Source: Mycobacterium sp.
GTDB taxonomy: Bacteria > Actinomycetota > Actinomycetes > Mycobacteriales > Mycobacteriaceae
Length of the DNA stretch: 13,214 bases
Assembly (NCBI GenBank): GCA_025965815.1
Contig: JAOPWF010000418.1
Span: 1-13,214 of the forward strand
Direction of reading: 5' to 3'
Position 1 is the stretch's first letter. Each line of letters begins with the position of its first letter. A model generated the notes under the pieces. That model did no database searches. It saw nothing but the letters and a program-made list of their open reading frames with translations, and had not been told where the DNA came from. Both the position numbers and the translations under genes were made by a program. This document shows, one piece after another, positions 1 to 7,497 of the stretch.

Positions 1-753
1 ATCCGCAACGGGCGGGTGCGCGCCCGCGTCGAGGAGTTGCTGCAGACGGTGTCCCTCGACCCGGCCTTCGCGTCCCGGCGCCCGGCTGAGTTGTCCGGCG
101 GTCAGCAGCAACGCGTCGCGCTGGCCCGTGCGCTCGCGCGCCAGCCGGTCCTGATGCTGCTCGACGAGCCGTTCAGCGCGCTGGACACCGGCCTGCGCGC
201 ATCGACCCGCAAGGCGGTGGCGCAGACGCTCGCCGCCGCCGGTGTGACAACGCTGCTGGTGACGCACGACCAGGAAGAGGCCCTCTCGATCGCCGACCAG
301 GTGGCGGTCATGCGCGACGGGCGGTTCACCCAGGTCGGCACCCCCCAGCAGGTCTACGCCGAACCGACCGACCGGTTCACCGCCGAATTCCTCGGCGACT
401 GCGTGTTCCTGCCGTGCACGGTGCGGGCCGGGGTCGCCCACTGCGCACTCGGCCCGATCCCGGTCCGCGCGAACTCGGCGGTCGGCGCCGCGGAGTTGAT
501 GCTTCGCCCCGAACAGCTTTGCGCCACAGTGATTTCGGACACCGGACAGCGCAATGGGGTGGGCACCGTGATCACCACCGAGTTCCTCGGCTCGGATGTG
601 GTGCTGACCATCGACCCACCGGGCGACGCCGCCCCGATCACCGTTCGGCAGGCCAGCGTCGACCCGCCACCGCTGGACGCGAAAGTACACATCGACGTCA
701 ACGGAAGCGCCGTGGTTTTCGGCGGGTCTCCCGATTCGCCACTCACACGGTGA
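1..753 (+). CDS. ABC transporter ATP-binding protein, FbpC/PotA-like (5' partial)
   Basis: This is the ATPase subunit of an importer of the ferric-iron/polyamine/sulfate class, which would drive uptake from the cytoplasmic face. The frame is open from base 1, so the true start and the Walker A loop lie outside the window; the GTG at 16 is only an internal codon. Counting visible codons, the signature LSGGQQQR starts near 31, Walker B with LLDEP has its Asp-Glu at 55-56, the D-loop SALD follows, and the H-loop is VTHD with His 89. After about residue 125 comes a TOBE-like C-terminal part containing the LRPEQL motif typical of these importers. The best family guess is Fe3+ (FbpC-like), because of the FTAEFLG linker and the single TOBE region, but substrate cannot be assigned without the permease. 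The stop TGA at 751-753 overlaps the GTG start of the next gene. Confidence 0.9.
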   Translation: MRNGRVRARVEELLQTVSLDPAFASRRPAELSGGQQQRVALARALARQPVLMLLDEPFSALDTGLRASTRKAVAQTLAAAGVTTLLVTHDQEEALSIADQVAVMRDGRFTQVGTPQQVYAEPTDRFTAEFLGDCVFLPCTVRAGVAHCALGPIPVRANSAVGAAELMLRPEQLCATVISDTGQRNGVGTVITTEFLGSDVVLTIDPPGDAAPITVRQASVDPPPLDAKVHIDVNGSAVVFGGSPDSPLTR

Positions 754-3257
754 CCTCGTTGCGCCACCTCGTCGACTGTCTCGCCGGTCGCGGTGACCGC
801 TTCGCCGTCGCATCGGCCACTCAGCCACTGAGCTACCGGGTGCTGGCCGAACGGGTCGCCGCGTCGGCGGACGAACTCGGCGGCGACCGTCGACTGGTGC
901 TGATCGAGGCGCACAACGACCTCCCGACCCTGATCCACTATCTCGGCGCCCTCGCCGGCAACCACGCCGTGATGCCAGTTCCACCGGGATGTGACCACAC
1001 GGCGCTGCTCGACGCCTATGACCCCGACGTGATCATCGACGGCACCGGAACCGTCCACGTGCGCCGCCGCGGCAGCGTGCACCGGCTGCACCCCGACCTC
1101 GCTCTGCTGCTGAGCACCTCCGGGAGCACCGGTTCGCCGAAACTGGTCCGCCTGTCGCACACCAATCTGGCCGCCAATGCCGACGCCATCGCCGAATACC
1201 TCGATATTCGCGAATCAGACCGGGCCGCAACCACGTTGCCGCTTTCCTACTGCTACGGCCTGTCCGTGATTCACAGCCACCTGCTGCGCGGCGCCGGCAT
1301 CATCCTGACCGACCGCTCCGTCGTCGACGACGAATTCTGGGAACTGTTCGGACGCCACCGCGGAACCACCTTCGCGGGCGTGCCCTACACCTTCGAGCTT
1401 CTCGACCGGGTGGGGTTCGCCACCATGGAACTGCCCCACCTGCGCTACGTCACGCAGGCCGGAGGCCGACTGCATCCCGAGCGGGTACGGCGATTCGCCG
1501 ATCTCGGACATCGCATGGGCTGGCAGCTGTTCGTGATGTACGGGGCGACCGAAGCGACCGCCCGGATGGCTTACCTGCCAGCCGAACTCGCGCAATCGCG
1601 TCCTGGCTCGATCGGACTGCCGATACCCGGCGGATCGTTAAGCATCGAGCCGCTCGACGGCGGGACCGACCCGGACGTCGGTGAGCTGATCTACCGCGGC
1701 CCGAACGTCATGATGGGCTACGCGCACTCCCCCGTTGACCTGGCGCTCGGCAAGACCGTCGACACCCTTCGGACCGGCGATATCGCCCGCCGCGATGCCG
1801 ACGGTCTTTTCGAGGTGATCGGCCGCAGCAGTCGTTTCGTCAAGCTGTACGGCGTGCGGATCGACCTGCAACGCCTCGAGGCGATCCTCAGTGAACGTGG
1901 CATTGCGGCGTTCTGCACCGAGGACGACGACCGGCTCATCGTCGCCGTGACGGGTGACCACGACGGGGAGGTGCGGCGCCTTGCGGCGGCCACCGGCCTG
2001 CCACCGACGGCGATCACCGTGGTCAGCGTTGCCGAACTACCCATGTTGGCGTCCGGCAAGCCGGATTACCCGGCCGTGCGTGACATCGCCCGCGAGTCGG
2101 CCACGCCCGCCCGCGCCGTCGAGCAGCCCGTGACAGATCTGTACGGTCTGTTCGCCGAGGTGCTGCAGATCGACCGCCGGGCAATCGGTGCGGTCAGCAG
2201 TTTCATCGAACTCGGCGGTGACTCACTGTCCTACGTCACCATGTCGGTTCGGCTGGAACGCGCACTGGGCAGGCTGCCCGCGGACTGGCATCGGACTCCG
2301 CTGCACCGCCTTCATCGCGCCGGGCGGTCGAGGCCGTGGTTCGGTGCCACGCTGGAAACCAGTGTGGCGTTGCGCGCCGCCGCGATCGTGCTGATCGTCG
2401 GCTCGCACGCCGGCCTCTTCCACTTGTGGGGTGGCGCGCACATCCTGCTCGGCATCGCCGGGTACAACTTCGGCCGGTTCTGCCTGACTCCGGTGCCGCG
2501 GTCCGCCCGGGTACGCCACCTGCGCCGGACGATCGCCTGGATCGCCGTACCTTCTGTGACGTGGATCGCGGTCTGTCTGGCGCTGACCGACGACTACCAC
2601 GCCACAAACCTGCTGCTGGCCAACAAGATTCTGGGGCCGTTCGACAGCATGACCGCCGGACGGTTGTGGTTCGTCGAGGTGCTGGTCTGGATACTCATCG
2701 CCCTGGCCGCGCTGTGCTCGCTGCCCGTCAGCGACCGGCTGGAACGCCGTCACCCGTTCGCGATCGCCGCGGCCTTCCTGGCGTTCGGGCTGGCGCTGCG
2801 ATACGACCTGTTCGGCTTCGATGAGGGCCGCGACGCGTGGTTCTCGCCGCTCGCGTTCTGGTTCTTCGCGGTCGGCTGGGCCGCGGCCAAGGCGTCGGCC
2901 ACCTGGCAGCGCGTCGCCGTGACCCTCGTGTTCGTCGGGTGCGTCCACGGCTATTTCGCAAGCGGCCCTCGGGAAGCCCTCGTGATCGCCGGCTTCCTTC
3001 TGCTGATCTGGCTTCCGGCGGTTCGATGCCCGGGCGCGCTCACCGTGGGCACAGGCGCCGTCGCGGAGGCCTCGCTGTACACCTACCTCACGCACTTCCA
3101 GGTGTACCCGCTCTTCGAAGGCGATCCGCTGGCGGGTGTCATCGCATCGATCACCGTCGGCCTGGTGCTGACGCAGCTGGTGTCCGCCGTGCGAAAGCAC
3201 ATCCCCGAACGCAGGGACCGTTCACGTCCGGTGCCGCTGAGTAGGGTGACCGCATAA
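750..3257 (+). CDS. Adenylation-carrier-membrane acyltransferase fusion protein
   Basis: An 835-residue three-part protein. Residues 1-450 are an adenylate-forming ligase: P-loop STSGSTGSPK at about 122-131, YGATEA at 264-269, TGD at 342-344, hinge GRSSRFVKLYG from 358, and the late SGK motif with Lys 437. Residues 455-520 are a phosphopantetheine carrier with GGDSLS; Ser 492 is the attachment site. Residues 535-815 contain about ten hydrophobic segments in the manner of acyltransferase family 3, with His 553 in the first segment, LWFVEVLVW near 639 and a late YLTHFQVYP with His 782. I infer that an acid is activated, loaded on the carrier and transferred to a membrane or envelope acceptor. 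The start is the GTG at 750, overlapping the upstream stop (GTGA) with no good Shine-Dalgarno, so coupled translation is likely. An open frame back to 414 exists, but it runs inside the ABC gene and is not ligase-like. The A4 region reads PLSYCYG and lacks the Asp that binds an alpha-amino group, so a non-amino acid is more likely. Confidence 0.88.
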   Translation: MTSLRHLVDCLAGRGDRFAVASATQPLSYRVLAERVAASADELGGDRRLVLIEAHNDLPTLIHYLGALAGNHAVMPVPPGCDHTALLDAYDPDVIIDGTGTVHVRRRGSVHRLHPDLALLLSTSGSTGSPKLVRLSHTNLAANADAIAEYLDIRESDRAATTLPLSYCYGLSVIHSHLLRGAGIILTDRSVVDDEFWELFGRHRGTTFAGVPYTFELLDRVGFATMELPHLRYVTQAGGRLHPERVRRFADLGHRMGWQLFVMYGATEATARMAYLPAELAQSRPGSIGLPIPGGSLSIEPLDGGTDPDVGELIYRGPNVMMGYAHSPVDLALGKTVDTLRTGDIARRDADGLFEVIGRSSRFVKLYGVRIDLQRLEAILSERGIAAFCTEDDDRLIVAVTGDHDGEVRRLAAATGLPPTAITVVSVAELPMLASGKPDYPAVRDIARESATPARAVEQPVTDLYGLFAEVLQIDRRAIGAVSSFIELGGDSLSYVTMSVRLERALGRLPADWHRTPLHRLHRAGRSRPWFGATLETSVALRAAAIVLIVGSHAGLFHLWGGAHILLGIAGYNFGRFCLTPVPRSARVRHLRRTIAWIAVPSVTWIAVCLALTDDYHATNLLLANKILGPFDSMTAGRLWFVEVLVWILIALAALCSLPVSDRLERRHPFAIAAAFLAFGLALRYDLFGFDEGRDAWFSPLAFWFFAVGWAAAKASATWQRVAVTLVFVGCVHGYFASGPREALVIAGFLLLIWLPAVRCPGALTVGTGAVAEASLYTYLTHFQVYPLFEGDPLAGVIASITVGLVLTQLVSAVRKHIPERRDRSRPVPLSRVTA

Positions 3258-4405
3258 TGATGCAGCTAACCGATGACCAACTCGCCATCCGCGCGCTGGC
3301 ACGGGAATTCGCCCGCAAGGAAGTCCTGCCGGTCGCCAACGAGTTGGATCCGGTCGCCGGGGACATTCCGATGGAACTGCGGCGCAAGCTGGCCGATGTC
3401 GGCTTCTTCGGCATCCTCATCGCCGAGGAGCACGGCGGCCTTGGCCTCGGCGTGCTCGAATACGCGCTGATCACCGAGGAACTGGCCGGCGCGTGGATGA
3501 GCGTCGCCAGCCTGATCGCCCGCAGCCAGCAGTTCCTCGAAGGCTGGACCGATGAGATGCGGGCCAAGCACATGGCGGCGGCGGCACGGGGCGACTACCT
3601 GAGCGCCTTTGCGTTGTCCGAGCCGGAGGCCGGATCCGACGCCGCCAATGTGAAATGCCAGGCCGTGCGCGACGGCGATGAATGGGTGATCACCGGGCAG
3701 AAGATGTGGTGCACATTCGCCGATGGGGCGCACTACATCCTGCTGTTCGCCCGCACGTCTATGCCCGATCCGGCCCGGAAGGCCAGGGGCATCAGCTGCT
3801 TCGTCGTCGAGAAGGAGCCGGGGCCCTTCCCGGCCGGTCTCTCCGGCACGCCGATGCGCAAGATCGGCTACCACGGCTGGAAGACCTGGGAGCTGTCCTT
3901 CGACCAGTTCCGCATCCCCTCCGACGCGCTCGTCGGGGCCGAGGGCGATGGCTTCAAGATCGCCATGGGCAACCTCGACGTGGCACGAGTCCATACCGCC
4001 GCCCGCTCCATCGGGTTGGCCCGCGCGGCCCTGGAGGATGCGGTGTCCTACATCGGCGCCCGGATCCAGTTCGGTAAGCCGCTCGCCGTCAACCAGGCGC
4101 TGCGCTTCAAGATCGCCGACATGGCCACCCAGATCGAGGCGGCCCGCGCGCTGACCCTGCAGGTCGCCCGGCACATCGATGCCGGCGAACGCTGCTCGAC
4201 GGAGGCGTCGATGGCCAAGCTGTTCGCCTCCGAGATGTCCGAGCGCGTCACCAGCGACGCCCTGCAGATGCACGGCGGTGCCGGTTACACCAAAGCGTTT
4301 GCGGTGGAACGGCATTGGCGTGACGCGCGTCTGACGAAGATCTTCGAGGGCGCCTCGGAGATTCAGCAGCGGATCATCTCCGACGACATTCTCGGCCGCA
4401 GCTGA
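3257..4405 (+). CDS. Acyl-CoA dehydrogenase family flavoprotein
   Basis: A 382-residue FAD enzyme, normal in length for the family, expected to introduce an alpha,beta double bond into an acyl thioester. The visible motifs are FALSEPEAGSD at 118-128, the FAD-contact stretch ITGQKMWCTFADG from 145, QFGKPL, QMHGGAGY, and IFEGASEIQ near the C-terminus with Glu 364 as the probable catalytic base. The start is ATG 3257, which shares one base with the TAA of the fusion gene (TAATG); the ATG at 3260 is an equally possible start. A weak Shine-Dalgarno, AGGGTGA, lies at 3243-3249. The overlap ties it to the adenylation-carrier gene. Its substrate might therefore be carrier-bound, as for PltE/RedW-type dehydrogenases that oxidise carrier-tethered acyl groups, but an ordinary acyl-CoA is equally possible. 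It ends 11 bases before the convergent thioesterase gene. Confidence 0.93.
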   Translation: MMQLTDDQLAIRALAREFARKEVLPVANELDPVAGDIPMELRRKLADVGFFGILIAEEHGGLGLGVLEYALITEELAGAWMSVASLIARSQQFLEGWTDEMRAKHMAAAARGDYLSAFALSEPEAGSDAANVKCQAVRDGDEWVITGQKMWCTFADGAHYILLFARTSMPDPARKARGISCFVVEKEPGPFPAGLSGTPMRKIGYHGWKTWELSFDQFRIPSDALVGAEGDGFKIAMGNLDVARVHTAARSIGLARAALEDAVSYIGARIQFGKPLAVNQALRFKIADMATQIEAARALTLQVARHIDAGERCSTEASMAKLFASEMSERVTSDALQMHGGAGYTKAFAVERHWRDARLTKIFEGASEIQQRIISDDILGRS

Positions 4406-4406
4406 A

Positions 4407-4429
4407 CAGCCGTGCGTCACCCGCGGCTG
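4407..4429. terminator. Weak hairpin between convergent genes
   Basis: CAGCCG at 4407-4412 pairs perfectly with CGGCTG at 4424-4429, around an 11-base loop. It sits just after the acyl-CoA dehydrogenase stop and overlaps the thioesterase stop. There is no T-run on either strand, so if it terminates transcription it does so without the classic intrinsic tail. The long loop makes this a weak call. Confidence 0.22.
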
Positions 4430-5234
4430 ACCAGCATGCCCTCCTGCACAAGGGTCGCCGCGATCGCGCCGTCCGCGCCGATCAGGCTTGCGGTCACGAC
4501 GCTTCGCCCGCGCGCACCCGCGGGCGAGGTCGACTCGAGCAGATTCCACTGATCGGCCCGGACGCGGCGATGGAACCAGACCGAAGATCCGTGCTGCCGG
4601 TGCGGTGGCTGCGGTCGACGACGGAATGGCCGTGCACCCGCACCGCCGGATCCATCAGGTAGATGTCGGTCACGAACACCGCGACGCAGGCGTGCACGAC
4701 CGGGTCGTCGGGAAGCGGAACCGTTGTGCGCCACCACAGTCGCCGGACAAACGAGCCGTCCGCCATCTCGTCGGCGATCCTGATGTCGAGTTCGTCCAGC
4801 GGCATCGAGGGCGCCGGGCCGATGGGTCCGGTCCGGTCCAGTTCTTCAGGGTCGCCGGGCAGCGCTCGCGCACCATGCCCGGGACCGACCGCGGCGGCGG
4901 CGAATCCCACCGTGCCGGTCACCAGCAGCCGACCGGCCTGCCGGCCCAGCACGCGGCGTGACATCGCCGTGCGGCCGTCGAACACACGCTGGACCTCGTA
5001 GTCCACGGGTTCGGCGGCGTCTCCGGCACGCAGGAACTGTACGTGCAGGCTGGTGGGCCGCACGTCGGATGGCGGACCGGCGTCCACGGTGCGACACGCC
5101 GCCGCCAACGCCTGCGCGGCGAACTGGCCGCCGAACGCCCGTTTTCCGGCCGGGCCGTGTCCCGGGCCGATCCACACGTCGGATGCGCCCGCGGCCGGCG
5201 TGACATTGACCAGATTCAGCAGGATGCCAGTCAT
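4417..5234 (-). pseudogene. TesB-type acyl-CoA thioesterase, frameshifted
   Basis: A double-hotdog acyl-CoA thioesterase that would hydrolyse acyl-CoA to free acid and CoA. The start ATG (5234-5232) overlaps the CoA-transferase stop (ATGA), with a strong GAGGAGG Shine-Dalgarno seven bases upstream (5242-5248 on the plus strand). The N-terminal hotdog shows RAFGGQFAAQAL, TSLHVQFLRAGD and RVFDGRTAMSRRV. The reading frame is then lost near 4586-4589, right after the STD codons. The second hotdog continues one frame over with SSVWFHRRVRADQW, ESTSPAGARGRSVV and the terminal VQEGML, ending at TGA 4419-4417. One added base restores STD-S-SVWFH, which aligns with the SLDHxxWFH motif of TesB that carries the catalytic Asp, and 818+1 bases is an exact 272-residue ORF. 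Without the repair, translation runs into unrelated residues to a stop at 4494. It could be a real mutation or a sequencing error. Confidence 0.85.
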
Positions 5235-6481
5235 CGGCCGGCCTCCTCGGGCGATGTGGTTGCGATGATGCCGGATTCTGCCAGGGCGGCGACCTGGTCG
5301 GGTGGCACGCCCAACCACTCGCGCAGGACGTCGCCGGTGTCATCGCCCAGTGCGGGCGCGGCGACGGCCCGGGGATGAGTGCCGTCGATGGACATCGGCA
5401 GCCCCGCCGCCAGATACTCGCCGACCCGTGGCTGGTGCAACGGTGCGAACATCGGGTTTGCGGTCACCCGCTCGTCGGCGGCGATTTCCAGGACCGTGCG
5501 GTAGCGGTCCCACAGGATCGAGGTGGACGACAGCCCAGCGGTGATCTCGGCGGCGGTGTGCTCGCGGAACCACACGGTGAGCAGGCCGGTGAGCGCGTCA
5601 CGGTTCCGGTAACGCTCACCCTCGTCGGTGAAATCGGCGTCCAGCGCTACGGACAGTGCGGCAACGGGTTTGGTGGTTCCGGTGAGCTGCGTCAGGGCGC
5701 GGAAATGACGACCGGTCAGCGTCACCACCATGAAGGACACGCCGTCGCTGCTGGTGAAGTCCTGACCGTACTGACCGTAGATCGAGTTACCCAGTCGCTC
5801 GCGCTGGGTGCCGTTCACCATCGCCTCGGTGAGGAATCCGAGCGCCCCGGCGGTGGCCAGCGCCACGTTCTCCAGTGGCAGGGTGATCCGACTGCCCGCG
5901 CCGGTGGCGTCGCGGTGCCGCAGCGCGGTGACTATCGACAGCGCGGCGTAGATTCCACACGCCACATCCCAGGCGGGCAGCACGTGGTTCACCGGCCCGT
6001 CGTGATCGGCGGGACCGGTGAGCAGCGGAAAGCCGGTTGCCGCGTTGACGGTGTAGTCGACGGCGGTCGAGCCGTCGACCCGTCCGAGCACCTCGAGATG
6101 GATCAGATCGGGCCGTTCAGCGGCCAGGGTGTCATAGCAATGCCATTGCCGCCCAGCCACATTCGTTACCAGGATCCCGCCCTGCGCGCCACCCTCGACG
6201 ATCAGGCGCTGTACCAGTCGCTGTCCCTCCGGTGAGCGCATGTCGGCCGCCACGGAGCGTTTCCCCTTGTTGAGCCCGGTCCAGTAGATGCTCGTGCCGT
6301 CCTCGGTGAGCGGCCACCGGCGATAGTCGGCCGCACCGCCGATCGGGTCGACGCGGATCACCTCGGCGCCGAGTTGCGCAAGCGTCATCCCGGCGAGTGG
6401 CACCGCCACGAAACTGGAGATCTCGACGATCCGGACTCCGGCCAGCGGGCGGGCCCCGTCGGGCGCGGACGTGTGTGTCAC
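5231..6481 (-). CDS. CaiB/BaiF (class III) CoA-transferase family protein
   Basis: A 416-residue member of the family that includes formyl-CoA transferase, carnitine CoA-transferase and alpha-methylacyl-CoA racemase; it moves CoA between carboxylic acids or racemises 2-methylacyl-CoA. The N-terminus has the classic GVRIVEISSFVAVPLAG followed by LAQLGAEVIRVDP, then WTGLNKGKRSV. The Asp in LPAWDVACG, residue 172, is the likely catalytic nucleophile, followed by ALRHRDATGAGSRITLPL, a typical family block. The start is chosen as GTG 6481-6479 because AGGAG lies four bases upstream and the protein then begins just before the conserved GVRIVE core; the longer frame to 6526 has no Shine-Dalgarno and adds unconserved residues. 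It overlaps the downstream thioesterase by four bases (ATGA), so the two are coupled. The upstream arginase-like gene ends 71 bases away. The conserved core does not separate racemase from transferase activity. Confidence 0.9.
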   Translation of the reverse strand: MTHTSAPDGARPLAGVRIVEISSFVAVPLAGMTLAQLGAEVIRVDPIGGAADYRRWPLTEDGTSIYWTGLNKGKRSVAADMRSPEGQRLVQRLIVEGGAQGGILVTNVAGRQWHCYDTLAAERPDLIHLEVLGRVDGSTAVDYTVNAATGFPLLTGPADHDGPVNHVLPAWDVACGIYAALSIVTALRHRDATGAGSRITLPLENVALATAGALGFLTEAMVNGTQRERLGNSIYGQYGQDFTSSDGVSFMVVTLTGRHFRALTQLTGTTKPVAALSVALDADFTDEGERYRNRDALTGLLTVWFREHTAAEITAGLSSTSILWDRYRTVLEIAADERVTANPMFAPLHQPRVGEYLAAGLPMSIDGTHPRAVAAPALGDDTGDVLREWLGVPPDQVAALAESGIIATTSPEEAGR

Positions 6482-6552
6482 CGCACTCCTGTCGCGACGT
6501 ACCAAACCGAGTGCCCAGCATGGCATAGCGGCGAGCAGGCCTCGACGTGGCG

Positions 6553-7425
6553 CTACGTGCGGATCCTGGGCGGTTGGTCAATCGTCATGGCCGCAATACG
6601 GCGGACGAACTCCACGATCTTCCGCGCGTCCGTAACGCCGGCGTCCTGCTCGGGGTCATAGATCGCCACGCTGGCGCCGACACATCCGCCGATGGCCACC
6701 ATGCTCGCCACCAGCGTCGTGAGCTGCACCCACGTCAGACCACCCGGCTCATCCTCGACACCGGGCAGGCCCTGCACCGGGAACTCAATCGGGTCCAGCA
6801 CGTCGAAATCGATGTGCAGCCACCAGCGATCGGTACAACCGGCCAGGTGCATGATTGCGCGACGCCCGGTGCCGGCGGGGTCGTCGGCCACCTCGGCGAG
6901 CGGCGCCAGCCACACTCCGCAGCCACCGAGCGAACCAGCGTTGAACTGTTTCCGCCAGGCTTCGTCCCGCGGTCCGAGCACCGTCAACAACTCGGGCGAC
7001 AGCGCGGGAAGTCGCTCGCTCAGTGGCCCTTCGAGAAGGTGACCCGTCAGGCCCAGCAGAAGTCCGATCTCGGCGTTGGCTGCCTCACCGTCCTCTGAGA
7101 CGTCCAGCGGCATCGCGTCCACGTGGCCGTCGATGAACACGACGCCGACCTCGCCGGCGTGGTCCCGCAGACCCGTGACGATGCTCAACAGCGTCGAGCA
7201 ATCGCCGCCGTACACGACCGGGAACCGGCCCGCCGTCACCGCCGATCCGACCCGCTCGTTGAGGGCCTCGGTCATCGCGACCAGCGCGGGTTCGTTGATG
7301 AGGCCTGTCCGCGGCCCACGTTCGCGCGTCGGGGCGGGTAGATCGAGATCCCGGCTGTCCGCAAGGCGGTGACCGTCGAAGGCGCCCAGCAGTCCGGCAT
7401 CGCACAGCGCGACCGCCGCACGCAC
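6553..7425 (-). CDS. Arginase/agmatinase (ureohydrolase) family protein, variant metal site
   Basis: Ureohydrolases use two Mn ions to hydrolyse guanidino compounds to urea. From the GTG at 7425 this is 290 residues. The core motifs are VVYGGDCS (residues 70-77), FIDGHVDAM (97-105) and LHIDFDVLDP (203-212), followed by the GGLTW block. The usual GGDHS metal-binding His is Cys 76 here, and the second motif has Gly in place of the usual Ala in DAHxD. Both DxD pairs and His 101 remain. The GTG at 7425 is probably not the native start. It has no Shine-Dalgarno, and in-frame codons upstream (7426-7497) encode family-like sequence, IELIGVPFGGYGRTGNQV, back to a TAG at 7500-7498 with no ATG, GTG or TTG between. 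Removing one base from the GGCCC run at 7480-7484 would give an ATG start at 7486 reading MADIELIGVP or MPDIELIGVP. Substrate is unknown, and it may not be a true arginase. Confidence 0.82.
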   Translation of the reverse strand: MRAAVALCDAGLLGAFDGHRLADSRDLDLPAPTRERGPRTGLINEPALVAMTEALNERVGSAVTAGRFPVVYGGDCSTLLSIVTGLRDHAGEVGVVFIDGHVDAMPLDVSEDGEAANAEIGLLLGLTGHLLEGPLSERLPALSPELLTVLGPRDEAWRKQFNAGSLGGCGVWLAPLAEVADDPAGTGRRAIMHLAGCTDRWWLHIDFDVLDPIEFPVQGLPGVEDEPGGLTWVQLTTLVASMVAIGGCVGASVAIYDPEQDAGVTDARKIVEFVRRIAAMTIDQPPRIRT

Positions 7426-7497
7426 CTGATTGCCGGTCCGCCCGTAGCCGCCGAACGGGACACCGATCAGTTCGATGTCGGGCCATACACAGCCACG

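Noticed and set aside
414..749. N-terminal extension of the adenylation protein by 112 residues
   Set aside because: It runs in a shifted frame through the clear TOBE region of the ABC ATPase, is Arg/Gly/His-rich, and the overlapping GTG at 750 gives a natural ligase N-terminus.
2223..3200. 325-residue minus-strand open frame
   Set aside because: Antisense to the membrane domain of the fusion protein; rich in Arg, Glu, Gly and Gln with no motif.
750..4405. Full proline-to-pyrrole carrier pathway (PltF/PltL/PltE type)
   Set aside because: The adenylation domain lacks the amino-group Asp, so proline activation is not supported; only the general idea of a carrier-bound substrate is kept.
3266..4549. 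427-residue minus-strand open frame
   Set aside because: It lies antisense to the acyl-CoA dehydrogenase, whose motifs are unambiguous; its composition is that of a high-GC shadow frame.
5375..6235. 286-residue plus-strand open frame
   Set aside because: Antisense to the CoA-transferase, which has strong family motifs; Gly/Arg/Gln-rich shadow composition.
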